Assembly (NCBI GenBank): GCA_027493875.1
Contig: JAOSJX010000023.1
Location: 434,001 to 498,000 of the forward strand
Origin: Deltaproteobacteria bacterium
Lineage (GTDB): Bacteria > Lernaellota > Lernaellaia > JACKCT01
Direction of reading: 5' to 3'
Length of the DNA: 64,000 nt
Position numbers and translations under genes: made by a program. This document shows, in pieces, positions 40,706-51,110 of this stretch (positions are counted from its first letter, which is position 1; each line of letters opens with the position of its first letter). Below the pieces are notes generated by a model. The model had not been told where the DNA came from and did no database searches. It saw only the letters and a program-made list of their open reading frames with translations.

Positions 40706-41185
40706 TGCTCCGACGAGCCGCATTGGCCGCTTTGCTGGTCGCCGTGTTGTTCGGAATGACCGGCTGCCCGGAAAAACCGGCGGAAACCGAAGACGAATTG
40801 CCCGATATCAACGGCCCGCAGCCGCCGAAGGAATTTGATCTGACGGTCGACGAATCGGCCGTCGAAGTCACATGGGAAATTCCGACGGAGGAAGACAGCA
40901 TTTTCAATCGCGATTTGGAAGGGGTTTCTCATCCTCCGCAGCGAGAACGAACCGGTGTACGACCAGCCCAAACGTCAGGACGAATTCGCCGTCGGCGACA
41001 CATTCGGCGACCAGCTTGTCGTCGCGATCGTCGAAGCCGATCCCACGAAGGATGAGGAAATCGTGATTGACTGGACGGATACCGGTGTGCGTAAGGGGGT
41101 CACGTACTACTATCAAATCCTGACCTTCGACGAGATCCCCAACTACTCGAACCCATTGCTTTTCGAGGCGACCCCGGCGCCTTGA
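40702..41185 (+). CDS. Small FN3-like lipoprotein, interrupted
   Basis: About 160 residues. Signal peptide with lipobox FGMTGCPE, then Glu/Pro-rich linker, and a fibronectin-type III-like beta domain: KEFDLTVDESAVEVTWEIP, FLILRSENEPVYDQ, KGVTYYYQILTFDEIPNYSNP. The frame breaks near 40920. The end overlaps the kelch start as TTGA. It may form one functional unit with the kelch protein, which has no export signal of its own. Confidence 0.72.
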
Positions 41186-42264
41186 CGCGCCCGCGGCTTT
41201 CGCACGCGCAAATCCTTCTCAATGACGGACGGATTCTCATGACCGGCGGCGTCGGCTACGGCGGACCGCTCGACCGCGCGGAATTGTTCGATCCGGAAAC
41301 CGGTCTCTTTCGCGCCGTCGAAAACAAGATGCGAAAGCGCCGCTTCGGGCATACCGCGACCTTGCTCGACGACGGACGGGTGCTGCTCGTCGGCGGATAC
41401 GAGGAAGGCTTACTCGAAACGCTCGACTCGGCGGAAATTTTCGACCCCGCGGACGAAACGTTTACGCGCGTCGGTTCGGAAATGAACTTCGGCCGCGCGC
41501 TTCACACCGCCACGCTCCTCGCCGACGGGCGGGTATTGGTCGTTGGCGGCACGGACGGATCGAACGCGTTCGATACGGCCGAGATTTTCGATCCCGAAAC
41601 GAATTCGTATTCACTGGTCGAAGACGCCATGGGTATCGGCCGGTTCGCGCACACCGCGACGCGCATTCCCGACGGGCGGATCTGCGTTGCGGGCGGCTTG
41701 GACGGGGAGCGAACAGTGCCCTCGGCTACGTTCTTCGATCCGGAGAGCGGTGACTTCGGCCGTTTCGATCCGACGCCGGAGGACGAGGAAGAGCCGATGG
41801 CGCTCGGGCGCATGTCGCACACCGCCACCGCGCTGCCCGACGGGCGCATCGTTTTCGCCGGCGGTTTCTCCGGGACGCAGGAAGGCGGCGAGCCCACGAC
41901 ATCAATCGAAATCTTCGATTTCGATACGGGAACCTTCGACGAGGCCGCCGGTCTGACCACGCCGCGCTCGGGTCAGGAGTCGGTCCTTCTCGACGACGGC
42001 CGCGTTCTGATCGTCGGCGGCATCGATCCGCAGCTCACGATTCTCTCGTCCACAGAAATCTTCGATCCGGACGATCTTTCGGTGAGCGCCGGACCGGCGA
42101 TGAACATCGCGCGCACCGTCGCGCGCGTCACGCCGCTGCCCTCCGGCTCGTTTTTCGTCAGCGGCGGCAACGGCAGCGCGGATTTCTTCCTTCCGAGTCC
42201 GCTGTCGACGGCCGAGATCCTGACGCCCGACGCGGCGGCGTGGGCCCTTTTCCCCCCGCGCTGA
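41182..42264 (+). CDS. Kelch-repeat beta-propeller protein
   Basis: About 360 codons, uninterrupted, with six repeats carrying DGRxLxxGG (DGRILMTGGVG, DGRVLLVGGYE, DGRVLVVGGTD, DGRICVAGGLD, DGRIVFAGGFS, DGRVLIVGGID) plus TAEIFDPETNSY-type blade endings. It begins with a TTG overlapping the preceding stop (TTGA) and lacks a signal peptide. Either it is a cytoplasmic propeller, or the true product is a fusion with the lipoprotein upstream. Similar kelch domains in secreted proteins of related bacteria favour the fusion, which is inference. Confidence 0.8.
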   Translation: MTRPRLSHAQILLNDGRILMTGGVGYGGPLDRAELFDPETGLFRAVENKMRKRRFGHTATLLDDGRVLLVGGYEEGLLETLDSAEIFDPADETFTRVGSEMNFGRALHTATLLADGRVLVVGGTDGSNAFDTAEIFDPETNSYSLVEDAMGIGRFAHTATRIPDGRICVAGGLDGERTVPSATFFDPESGDFGRFDPTPEDEEEPMALGRMSHTATALPDGRIVFAGGFSGTQEGGEPTTSIEIFDFDTGTFDEAAGLTTPRSGQESVLLDDGRVLIVGGIDPQLTILSSTEIFDPDDLSVSAGPAMNIARTVARVTPLPSGSFFVSGGNGSADFFLPSPLSTAEILTPDAAAWALFPPR

Positions 42265-42269
42265 TTCCC

Positions 42270-43196
42270 ATGCCCGGCCTTCCCCGGATCGTCAGCATCT
42301 GCGGCGAAACGGCCACCGGCAAAACCAAGATCGCGGTGGATATCGCCCGGCGCTTCGGCGGTGAGGTCGTCAACGCCGATTCGATGCAGGTTTACCGCGG
42401 TATGGATATCGGTACGGCTAAACCGACGCCGGAGGAGCGCGCCGCCGTCCCTTTTCACGGACTCGATCTGGCCGATCCGCGCGACACCTACTCGGCGGGA
42501 AAATTCAACGAAGACGCACGAAAGGCCGTGGAGGATATTCTGGCGCGCGAGCGCCTTCCCGTCGCCGCCGGCGGAACCGGCCTTTATCTCAAAGTCCTCG
42601 CCTATGGGATGATCGACGGTCCACCGCTCGACCGGGACTTTCGCGAGGCGATGAAAAAGATGGAAGCGGAAAACCCCGGTTTTCTCGTCCGCCGCCTGCG
42701 GAGCGTCGATCCGGTGAAAGCGGGCGAGATTCCGCCGCGCGATTCGCTGCGTCTGATTCGGGCTTTGGAAGTCTACGAGCTGACCGGACGGCCGCTTTCG
42801 GACTATCAGGTGGAGCACGGTTTTCGCGAACCGGTCTATGACATTTTGAAAATCGGCCTGCGGCGCGACCCGGATACATTGGAACGCCGTATTTACGAGC
42901 GCGCCGAACGAATGATGGACGGCGGCCTGCCGGATGAAGTCCGCACCCTGCTCGACGCAGGTGTGTCGCTCGAAATGCCCGCCATGGCCGCCGTCGGCTA
43001 CCGGGAAGCGGCGGCGTATCTTCGCGGCGAACGAACGCGGGAAGAAACGATCGAGGACATCGTCCAAGGGACGCGGCGTCTGGCGAAGCGCCAGCGCACC
43101 TGGTTTCGGGCGGACAAGGAGATTCGCTGGTATCTTCTCCCGGACGACGAAAGCCGTTTGTTCGACGATGTCGCCGCGTACGTCGAGGCTCCGTGA
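42270..43196 (+). CDS. miaA: tRNA dimethylallyltransferase MiaA
   Basis: Adds the dimethylallyl group to A37 of UNN-reading tRNAs. 308 codons, uninterrupted. Walker A GETATGKTKIAVDIA, DSMQVYRGMDIGTAKPT, PVAAGGTGLYLKVL, PRDSLRLIRALEVYELTGRPLS, QGTRRLAKRQRTWFR. The ATG at 42270 starts MPGLPRIVSICG, preferred over an in-frame ATG at 42240 inside the kelch gene's end. Its product is needed for efficient translation. Confidence 0.94.
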   Translation: MPGLPRIVSICGETATGKTKIAVDIARRFGGEVVNADSMQVYRGMDIGTAKPTPEERAAVPFHGLDLADPRDTYSAGKFNEDARKAVEDILARERLPVAAGGTGLYLKVLAYGMIDGPPLDRDFREAMKKMEAENPGFLVRRLRSVDPVKAGEIPPRDSLRLIRALEVYELTGRPLSDYQVEHGFREPVYDILKIGLRRDPDTLERRIYERAERMMDGGLPDEVRTLLDAGVSLEMPAMAAVGYREAAAYLRGERTREETIEDIVQGTRRLAKRQRTWFRADKEIRWYLLPDDESRLFDDVAAYVEAP

Positions 43197-43250
43197 GCTT
43201 GGTTTTCACGCGGCGGCACGATAAGCTCCGGCCCGATTTGAGGACCGCTT

Positions 43251-44340
43251 ATGAGCGAATATGAAAATCCGGCGCTGCGGCGTCTCCCGGACTACGTGGC
43301 CGGCAAATCGATCGATGAACTCGCGCGCGAGCGGGGATTGCGCGATATCGTCAAGCTCGCGAGCAACGAAAACCCGCTCGGCCCTTCCCCGGCGGCTCTC
43401 CACGCGTACCGCGCGGCCGCGGAAAAGCTTCATCTCTACCCGGACAACGATTGCCGTTCGCTCACGCGAGCCGTTGCGTCGATGCTAAACGTCCCGGAAT
43501 CGATGTTGATCTTCGGCACCGGCTCCGACGACGTGATGCACCTCGCGGCGTGGGCATTCGGGCGGCCCGGCACGCGCGCACTTGTCCCAAGTCCAGGCTT
43601 TCTCGGATACCCTATTTTTTTCCGAGAGCTTTGGCATCCGGGCGCATCCTGTTCCTCTGGAAAGCGATCTATGGAATCTTGATGCGTTCCTCTCAGAAGC
43701 AACCGGCGGTGAGACGGGCCTCGTATACCTTGCGAGCCCGAATAACCCGACCGGAACCGGATTCACCCACTCCCAGGTTGACTCTTTTCTTCGCGCGCTG
43801 CCGCCAGATATCACCGTCGTTCTCGATCTGGCATACGCCGAGTTTGGCACCGACCCCGACGCACCGCGCATGGTCGACCTCGTGCGCGAATTCGCGAATC
43901 TCATCGCCTGCCGGACGTTTTCCAAGGCGTACGGTCTTGCGGCGCTGCGTCTCGGGTATGCGCTTGCGCAGCCGCAACGCATCGCGGCGATGAAAAAGCT
44001 CCGCACGCCATTCGCCGCCAACGGTCCGGCGCTCGCCGCGGCCGAGGCCGCTCTCGCCGACGACGACCACCTGCGCCGCTCCGTCGCCCTGGCGCAAGAC
44101 GGCGTCCGATGGTGGACGGAAAAGCTGCGCGGCCTTGGGCTCACCGTCACGCCGTCACGGGCCAACTTCGTGCTCGTCCGCCTCGGCCGAGACGCAAAGC
44201 CGGTCTACGAAGCGCTTCTCGATCGCGGCATCATCGTCCGCCATCTCGGCGCGTTCGGCCTTCCCGACGCTCTGCGCATTACGGCGGGAACCGCCGGGCA
44301 AAACGAGCGCGCGTTCTCGGCGTTGGCCGAGGTTCTCTGA
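43251..44340 (+). CDS. hisC: Histidinol-phosphate/aromatic aminotransferase HisC, interrupted
   Basis: Class I PLP transaminase. About 363 codons. VKLASNENPLGPSP, YPDNDCRSL, GSDDVMHL, SPNNPTGTGFT, DLAYAEFG and the PLP Lys in RTFSKAYGLAALRLGYAL. The frame breaks near 43615 in a T7 run. Being directly upstream of aroA, it may chiefly serve aromatic amino-acid synthesis, because HisC2-type enzymes can transaminate prephenate or aromatic keto acids; that is inference. Confidence 0.88.
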
Positions 44341-44343
44341 ACG

Positions 44344-45618
44344 ATGGACGTGTCCATTCCGACGCTGCCGTCTTTTTCGCGGCCGATTCGACGTTCCCGG
44401 CGATAAAAGCCTGGCGCACCGCGCGCTGATTTTCGCGAGTCTGGCGGAGGGCGAAAGCATTCTCGCCAACCTGCCTCGCGGGCGCGACGTTCTGGCGACG
44501 CGCAACGCGCTCGAAGCTCTTGGTGTCCGTATCGACGAAACCGCCGACGGCGCCGTGCGCGTTCACGGCACCGGCGGCGCTTCATCGAACCGGCGGCACC
44601 GATCGATTGTATGAATTCCGGAACGACGATGCGCCTTCTCGCCGGCATCCTCGCGGGCGCCGGCACTAAAGTCACGCTGACCGGCGACGCGTCGTTGTCC
44701 CGACGACCGATGGAACGTGTGGCGGCACCGCTGCGTGAACTGGGGGCCGATATCGAAACGACGGGCGGGCGGCCGCCGCTTCATATCGTCTCCGGCGCGA
44801 CGCGCTCCGCGTCAATCGAGCTGCCGATCGCCAGTGCGCAGCTCAAGTCGGCGGTGCTCCTATGCGGGCTTTTCCTCGACGGAACGACGACGGTGTCCGA
44901 GCCGGCCCAAAGCCGCGATCACACCGAGCGTATGTTCCGATTCACCGGCGTTCCTTTTTCAGCGGAACGGCAGAACCGTTGCGATCGCCGGCCCGGCGCG
45001 CCCGCGTCCGTTCACCATGACCGTCGCCGCCGACCCGTCGTCCGCGGCCTTTCTCGCGGCGATCGCCGCTCTCGTCCCGGGATCGCGCGCCGTCGTCCCC
45101 GCCGTCTTGCACAACGAAACGCGTCTCGGTTTTTTCCGCGCTCTGCAAGCGATGGGCGGACACGTCCGATTTGAAAACGTCGGACCGTGCGGCTCCGAGG
45201 AGGCCGGAGAGATGGTCGCGGAATACGGACGATTGCGCGGAACGCGCGTCGGCGGCAAACTTTCGCTCGATGCCTTGGACGAGTTGCCGCTGCTGGCGAC
45301 GCTTGCGGCTTTCGCGGAAGGAGAAACCGTGATCGAGGACGCCTCGGAGTTGCGCGTCAAGGAAAGCGACCGTATCGCCGCGACGGCGGCTCTGATCCGG
45401 GCGTTCGGCGGCGACGTCGAAGAGCGCGACGACGGATGGCGTATCGAGGGAGGCGCCCCCTTCGCGCCGCGACGATCGACGCGGCGGGCGATCATCGCAT
45501 CGCCCTCGCCGGCGCGGTGGCCGGCACCGTTCTTCCGGGCACCGTCATCCGAGGATTCGAGGCCGCGGAGGTCAGCTTTCCCGGATTTCTCGATCTTCTT
45601 GAAGGCGCCGCATCATGA
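44344..45618 (+). CDS. aroA: 5-enolpyruvylshikimate-3-phosphate synthase AroA, interrupted
   Basis: Sixth step of the shikimate pathway. About 424 codons over five frame segments, with breaks near 44385, 44580, 44960 and 45475. Signature parts are DKSLAHRALIFASLAEG, NCMNSGTTMRLLAGIL-like DCMNSGTTMRLLAGIL, RRPMERV, HNETRLGFFRALQAMG and LRVKESDRIAATA. It starts 3 bases after the hisC stop. The 3' end overlaps the cmk start as ATGA. Four breaks in one conserved essential gene make sequence error the simplest reading. Confidence 0.9.
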
Positions 45619-46301
45619 GGACGCGAAAGCGGCCGATTATCGCCATCGATGGTCCCTCCGGGGCCGGCAAAACGTCCGTCAGCAAGACCCTGGCCGCCCG
45701 GCTCGGCTTTACCTATATCGATACCGGCGCCATGTACCGTTCCGTGGGTTATCTCGCGGACCGCGCGGGGTTGCTCCCGGAGCCAACGCCTGCGTTGGCC
45801 GAACTCCTCGACGATCTCCAAATTCGATTTGAGCCGCGAGAAGACGGGCAAACGATTTTCGCCAACGGCGAGGACATGACCGCGATCATTCGAGAGCATC
45901 GCGTCTCGAAACTCGCTTCCGACTTCTCGGCGATCCCCATGGTGCGCGAGAAGCTCATCGCGATTCAGCGCGCGCTCGGACGCGACGGCGGGGTCGTCAT
46001 GGAGGGCCGGGACATCCGGAACGAACGTTTTCCGGACGCGGAGCTCAAAGTCTTTCTCACGGCGATCCCCGAAGAACGCGCCCGGCGCCGATATCTCGAA
46101 TTAGCGCAAAAAAATCCGGCGTTCTTTTTTGACGACGTTCTGGCCGACCAAGCCAAACGCGACGAAAACGACAGCACGCGAGCCGTCAATCCCTTGCGGG
46201 CCGCCGAAGACGCATGGATGCTCGATAGCTCCAACATCAACTTGGAGAGCGTGGTCGATGAAATCGCCCGCCGCGCCCACCAGATCATGCGAAGTGCTTG
46301 A
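45615..46301 (+). CDS. cmk: Cytidylate kinase
   Basis: Phosphorylates CMP/dCMP. 228 codons, uninterrupted. Walker A IAIDGPSGAGKTSVSKTLAARLG, DTGAMYRSVGY, VVMEGRDIRNERFP-like VVMEGRDI, and the lid RARRRYLELAQK, DSTRAVNPLRAAEDA. cmk upstream of rpsA is a widely conserved gene order. The ATG overlaps the aroA stop. A divergence-free 240-base leader separates it from rpsA. Confidence 0.95.
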   Translation: MRTRKRPIIAIDGPSGAGKTSVSKTLAARLGFTYIDTGAMYRSVGYLADRAGLLPEPTPALAELLDDLQIRFEPREDGQTIFANGEDMTAIIREHRVSKLASDFSAIPMVREKLIAIQRALGRDGGVVMEGRDIRNERFPDAELKVFLTAIPEERARRRYLELAQKNPAFFFDDVLADQAKRDENDSTRAVNPLRAAEDAWMLDSSNINLESVVDEIARRAHQIMRSA

Positions 46302-46308
46302 AAAATAC

Positions 46309-46337
46309 TTGCTTTTTTAAATCACCGTCGCTAAAAT
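46309..46337 (+). promoter_or_regulatory. Sigma-70-type promoter of rpsA
   Basis: TTGCTT at 46309-46314 and TAAAAT at 46332-46337 with a 17-base spacer, starting seven bases after the cmk stop. It gives rpsA a 5' leader of about 200 bases. Confidence 0.72.
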
Positions 46338-46359
46338 GCACGCGCCTTGGCGGCAAAAG

Positions 46360-46371
46360 TGCTTATAAGCA
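46360..46371. promoter_or_regulatory. 12-bp palindrome in the rpsA leader
   Basis: TGCTTATAAGCA is a perfect palindrome shortly after the promoter, within an AT-rich 205-base leader. It may be an operator or a leader structure for S1 control. No small gene with a family match is seen in the leader. Confidence 0.4.
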
Positions 46372-46542
46372 TTTGATATTGCAGATGTTTTTTACCGTTC
46401 TTATCGACGGTGTCGGCCGCCTGATCCGGTAAGAAACCGCATCCGCGCAGTATTCCGCGCAGGCAAACGTGAGTCCGACCAACCCGGCAATGATATTCAT
46501 TCGCCGTTTTGGAATTTGGTTTTGAAGGGAGAAACTCGTTCC

Positions 46543-48439
46543 ATGTCCGAAAACACAACAACCACCCCAACCCCTGAAGGCGAGCTTTCGTTCGCTCAAC
46601 TTCTCGAGCAGAGCGAAATCAACAACAAGCGCGAAGGCGAGGTCGTCCGCGGTCGCGTCATCGCCATTCAGGACAGCTCCGTGATCGTCGACATCGGCTA
46701 CAAATCCGAAGGCGCGATCGATCTCGAAGAGTTCAAAGACAACGACGGTCAAACCCATGTCAACGTCGGCGACCACGTCGACGTGCTCATCGAGGAGCAG
46801 GAGGACGATTCCGGCATGATCGTCCTATCCAAGGAAAAAGCCGACAAGATGAAAGTCTGGGACGACATCAGCCAGGCGTACGAACGCGACGGCGTCGTCG
46901 AGGGCAAGATCATCTCGCGCGTCAAAGGCGGCCTCAACGTCGATATCGGCGTCCGCGCCTTCCTTCCGGGTTCGCAGGTCGATCTCCGTCCCGTACGGAA
47001 TCTCGAAAAAATGATCGGCGTGACCAGCCAGTTCAAGATCCTGAAATTCAACAAGCGCCGTGGCAACATCGTGTTGTCCCGCCGCGCGTTGCTGGAAAAA
47101 GAGCGCGAAGCGCTTCGGACCAAGACGCTGGAACGCCTCAAGGAAGGCGAAACCATGGAAGGGATCGTCAAAAACATCACCGACTACGGTGCGTTCATCG
47201 ACCTGGGGGGGATCGACGGTCTTCTTCACATCACCGACATGAGTTGGGGACGCATCAACCATCCTTCGGAGATGTTCGAAATCGGCGACGAGGTGAAGAC
47301 GATCGTCCTCAAGTACGACGAGGATAAGCAGCGCGTCAGCCTCGGCCTCAAGCAGATCACGCCCGACCCGTGGCAGGACGCGGCGCAGAAATACAAGATC
47401 GACGACCGCGTAGAGGGCAAAGTCGTCAGCCTGACCGACTACGGCGCGTTCGTCGAACTCGAGGAAGGCATCGAAGGGCTCATCCACGTTTCCGAGATGA
47501 GCTGGACGAAGAAGATCAAGCATCCCAGCAAAGTGCTGGCGGTGGGCGACGTGATCGAATCCGTCGTCCTCGACGTCAACACGGAAAGCCGGCGGATCTC
47601 GCTCGGTCTCAAGCAGCTTGAGACGAACCCGTGGGACGTGATCGAGCAAAACTACCCGGTCGGCACCGTCATCAACGGCAAAATCCGCAACATCACGGAC
47701 TTCGGCATCTTCGTCGGCATCGACGAAGGCATCGACGGCCTCATTCACATCAGCGACATTTCCTGGTCACAGCGCATCAAGCACCCCGGCGAACTCTACA
47801 AGAAAGGCCAAGAGGTCGAGGCGATTGTCTTGTCGATCGACCGCGAGGCCGAACGTTTTTCGCTGGGCATCAAGCAGATTCAGGAAGACCCGTGGACGAA
47901 CGTCCCGTCGCGTTTCAAAGTCGGCGACCTCGTCACCGGCGAAGTCATTTCCGTCACCGATTTCGGCGCGTTCATTGCGCTGGACGAGGGTGTGGAAGGC
48001 CTGGTTCACGTCTCCGAATTGACCGGCAAGAAAGTCGAGAATCCGACCGAGCTGGTAAAGATCGGCGACAAGCTGACCGCGGAGATCATCAGCATCGACA
48101 CGAAGGAACGGCGCATCCGCCTGTCCGTTAAAGCCATCAGCGAGAACGCGGACAAATCGGAGTACGCGGCCTACGTGGCCAAGCAGGGCGATAGCCGCCC
48201 GCGCATGGCCGACCTGATCGCGGCCGCCACGACGAAACCAGAGGCGCCCGAAGAATCGGACGAAGACAACGCCGCCGAAGAGCCGGCGGACGAAGACGAG
48301 GGCGATGACGAGGACGCCGAAGCCGAATCGTCGGCGGCCCCGGCGGCATCTCCTGAAACCGCCACGGCCGGTGAACCAGGCGAGGCCGATGAAGCCCCCC
48401 GCGTCGGACGACGAGCCCAAAGAACCCAGCGACGGCTAA
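46543..48439 (+). CDS. rpsA: 30S ribosomal protein S1, C-terminal frame broken
   Basis: mRNA-binding ribosomal protein with six S1 (OB-fold) domains, for example MEGIVKNITDYGAFIDLGGIDGLLHITDMSW and VEGKVVSLTDYGAFVELEEGIEGLIHVSEMSW. About 632 codons. An acidic tail (EESDEDNAAEEPADEDEGDDEDAE) follows domain 6. The frame breaks near 48390 in a C6 run, after which the expected end is DDEPKEPSDG with a stop at 48437-48439, just before the sppA start. Without the correction the frame runs on spuriously to 48825. The ATG at 46543 (MSENTTT) has GAAGGGAG upstream. Confidence 0.94.
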
Positions 48440-48442
48440 GGC

Positions 48443-49346
48443 ATGGCGAAGCGGCCCGTCCTCGTTGGCTTCATCGTGGGAAGTTTGGCGATTATCGCCT
48501 TCTTCTCGGTATCGATGATGTTGCTGCACGTCCTCCCCGACCGGCGCGCCGCCACGTTTCTCGACGGCGGCGACATCGGCGTGGTGGAAATCAAATCGAC
48601 GATCGTCGGCAGCGAACGGGCCCTGGATCAAATCAAAGACCTTCGAGACGACCGTTCGGTGCGGGCGATCCTCGTCCGCATCGATTCCCCCGGGGGCGCG
48701 GTCGGCCCGGCGCAGGAAATTTACAGCGAACTCATCCCGGACCCGCGCGGTCAAACCCGTCGTGGCGTCGCTCGGCGGCACCGCGGCGTCCGGCGGCTAC
48801 TACATCGCCTGCGCCGCGAACCTGATCGTCGCCAACCCCGGCACGCTCACCGGGTCGATCGGCGCCATCATGGAATTTTTCAACCTGCGCGGCTTGTACC
48901 AGTGGGCGGGCGTCGAGACCGACACCGTCAAAAGCGGACCGTACAAGGATATGGGAAACTTCGCCCGCGGGCTGACGGGCGAGGAAAAGCAACTACTCGG
49001 CGACGTCATCGCCGACGTGCGTGACCAATTCGTCGACGCGATCGCCGAGGGGCGCGGGATGCCCGCGGAGCAAATCATGCCGATCGCGGACGGCCGTATC
49101 TTTACCGGGCAGCAGGCGAAAGAGCTCGGTCTTGTGGACCGCCTCGGCAACTTTAACGACGCGGTCGCCGCGGCGGCCGAGCTGGGCGGTATTTCCGGGG
49201 AACCCCATCTGATCCGATTCCGTGATAAGAAAACCGACATCCTCGATCTGATGCTTGACGATCTCATCGGTCGTTTGATGAACACGTTGGAAAACCGTCT
49301 TCGGGATCACGGACCGCGGGCCCTCCCGCGTTTGAATTACCGCTAA
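48443..49346 (+). CDS. sppA: Signal peptide peptidase SppA, short type, interrupted
   Basis: Membrane-bound serine protease that degrades cleaved signal peptides. About 301 codons, the single-domain SppA36-like size. N-terminal anchor (VLVGFIVGSLAIIAFF), VRAILVRIDSPGGAVGPAQEIY, then the catalytic Ser in GGTAASGGYYIACAA, and Lys in KSGPYKDMGN. The frame breaks near 48750. Follows rpsA by three bases. A common order is rpsA-sppA-ihfB. Confidence 0.9.
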
Positions 49347-49376
49347 TCCGAATCGTCCGGAGGAGAGACAGGTTTC

Positions 49377-49688
49377 ATGACCAAATCCGATTTGATTGCC
49401 AAAGTCGCCGACCATATCCCCGGCAGCCGCCGCAAGGACGCGGACGTCATCGTCAATACGATCTTTGATAGCATGGTCGAAGCGCTCGCGTCGGGCGACC
49501 GCATCGAAATCCGTGGTTTCGGAAGCTTTCACCTTCGCCAGCGCCGGGCCCGCGTCGGCCGGGACCCCAAAACCGGCGCGCGCGTTGAGGTGGCCGAAAA
49601 AAAGGTCCCCTTCTTCAAAGTCGGCAAGGAATTGCGGCAGCGCATCAACGGCGGCGTCGATCATGACGGCCCGGAGAGTGACGATTAG
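49377..49688 (+). CDS. ihfB: Integration host factor/HU-family DNA-bending protein (IhfB-type)
   Basis: 103 codons. TKSDLIAKVADHIPGSRRKDADVIVNTIFD and IEIRGFGSFHLRQRRARVGRDPKTG carry the beta-arm signature of the HU/IHF family. Position after rpsA and sppA matches IHF beta. RBS GGAGGAGAG upstream. It bends DNA at promoters and recombination sites. The last acidic residues (VDHDGPESDD) are a non-conserved tail. Confidence 0.93.
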   Translation: MTKSDLIAKVADHIPGSRRKDADVIVNTIFDSMVEALASGDRIEIRGFGSFHLRQRRARVGRDPKTGARVEVAEKKVPFFKVGKELRQRINGGVDHDGPESDD

Positions 49689-49727
49689 CGGACGCCGCCG
49701 CGCGCGCGTCATGCGCGTGGCGGCGGC

Positions 49728-50236
49728 ATGACGGTGATCGGCGTCCTGTCCGACACGCACATCCGTGACGGCGACGACGTTTCGATCATCGAACGCGTGG
49801 CCGGCCAGGAACTCGGCCGGGCTTCGATCATTCTTCACGCCGGCGATCTCGTCGATCTCGCGCCCTTTGAATCCATTTTTACGACCGCCCGTTTCACGCC
49901 GTGTCCGGCAACATGGACGGCTCGATGACCCGTTCGTCCGTCCCGCCGACGCGCCGCCTTCACGTGGAGGATGCGGTGATCGCCTTGGCGCACGGCCATG
50001 GGGTCGCGCGTCTCCCGCACGATCTCGTCCGCGAATTCGCCGGCGCCGACGCCGTGGTCTTCGGCCATACGCACCGGGCCCTGTGCGAACGCCGAGGAGG
50101 TGTGTTAGTCTTGAATCCCGGCTCGCTTCTGCATCCGCGCGGTACTTCCGTGGGCAGCGTTGCGCTTTTGACGGTCCGAGGGAACCGGGTGGACGGCGAA
50201 ATCATCTATTGCGACGGCCGGGAGCGCGCGTCATGA
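49728..50236 (+). CDS. YfcE/MJ0936-type metallophosphoesterase, interrupted
   Basis: Metal-dependent phosphodiesterase of about 169 residues. Motifs GVLSDTHIRDG, LHAGDLVD, GNMDGS, HGHG and FGHTHRA supply the dinuclear metal ligands. The frame breaks near 49895. Stop overlaps the HIT start (ATGA). Substrate unknown; relatives act on cyclic dinucleotides or model phosphodiesters. Confidence 0.88.
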
Positions 50237-50724
50237 ACCGGTTGTGGGCGCCTTGGCGCGTACCCTATCTTAAAGGCGAAAAACCCGTGGGGTGCATTTT
50301 CTGCGATAAACCGAAAGAGGACCGCGACGAGGACAACCTGATCCTCCACCGCGGAACGCATCATTTCGTCATCATGAATCTTTTTCCGTACAGCAACGGC
50401 CACCTTATGATCGTCCCCTACCTTCATACGGACGCCCTTGAGGATCTCGACGCCGCCGCCGCCGTGGAGCTATTCGATCTGATCAAGGCCGCCAGAAAAG
50501 CGCTTTTGGAATCGATGAATCCCGAAGGATTCAACGTCGGCATCAACCTCGGCCGCGTCGCTGGGGCCGGGATTCACGAGCACGTTCACGTTCACGTTGT
50601 GCCGCGCTGGCTCGGCGACACGAATTTCATGCCCACGCTGGCGGGAACGAAGGTAATTTCCGAACACATTCAGGAAAGTTATCGCAAATTAGCGCCCCAT
50701 TTCGCCGATTGGCCTGGTCGCTAA
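50233..50724 (+). CDS. HIT-family nucleotide hydrolase/phosphorylase
   Basis: 163 codons, uninterrupted. Starts NRLWAPWRVPYL, has a zinc CIFCDK pair, and the HIT motif HEHVHVHVVPRW (His-x-His-x-His). This subgroup resembles the AP4A phosphorylase/FHIT-like actinobacterial and deltaproteobacterial proteins. It acts on diadenosine or nucleoside phosphates. Coupled to the phosphodiesterase upstream; the two may degrade signalling nucleotides, which is inference. Confidence 0.9.
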   Translation: MNRLWAPWRVPYLKGEKPVGCIFCDKPKEDRDEDNLILHRGTHHFVIMNLFPYSNGHLMIVPYLHTDALEDLDAAAAVELFDLIKAARKALLESMNPEGFNVGINLGRVAGAGIHEHVHVHVVPRWLGDTNFMPTLAGTKVISEHIQESYRKLAPHFADWPGR

Positions 50725-50733
50725 GGAGGAGAA

Positions 50734-51110
50734 ATGCGCGTCATCAAGGCGTTTTTACTGCTGGTCTTCGCCGTGGCGTTGGGTCTGGTCATCCACAATA
50801 ATTGGGCCTGGCTAACGCGCACGGAGCCGATCGTCTTTTTTCCTACGGTTACGGCGGCGATGCCGGAGATTTGGCGGCGCAGGCCATGGAGTACCGTCTC
50901 CAGACGGTTCCCCTACCCCTGTGGCTCTATCTGATTTCGTTTTTGTTCATCGGGGCTTTTTTTGTCGCCATCGGTTCTCTTCGCGACATCTACCGGGCGC
51001 GGCGAGACCGGAAGGAGGCCCTTCTCGAACTCGATGATCTTCGAGCGCGCCACGGAATGCCCCCACGTAACGAACAGGACCTTTCCTTTGACGGCGGCGA
51101 CAACGGCTAA
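50734..51110 (+). CDS. LapA-domain (DUF1049) membrane protein, interrupted
   Basis: About 125 residues. Two membrane segments (AFLLLVFAVALGLVIHNN and LWLYLISFLFIGAFFVAI) in the LapA/DUF1049 layout, with a cytoplasmic coiled-coil tail (RARRDRKEALLELDDLRARHGM). In E. coli LapA works with LapB in lipopolysaccharide control; whether that holds here is unproven. The frame breaks near 50845 in a T6 run. GGAGG-type site before the ATG at 50734. The last 23 bases overlap the next gene. Confidence 0.78.

Noticed and set aside
46363..46500. 46-codon minus-strand frame in the rpsA leader with a hydrophobic start
   Set aside because: No ribosome site or conservation evidence; the leader promoter reads the other way.
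48440..48825. Continuation of the rpsA frame beyond 48439
   Set aside because: Arg/Pro-rich run after a C6 break; it overlaps sppA and matches no S1 family sequence.
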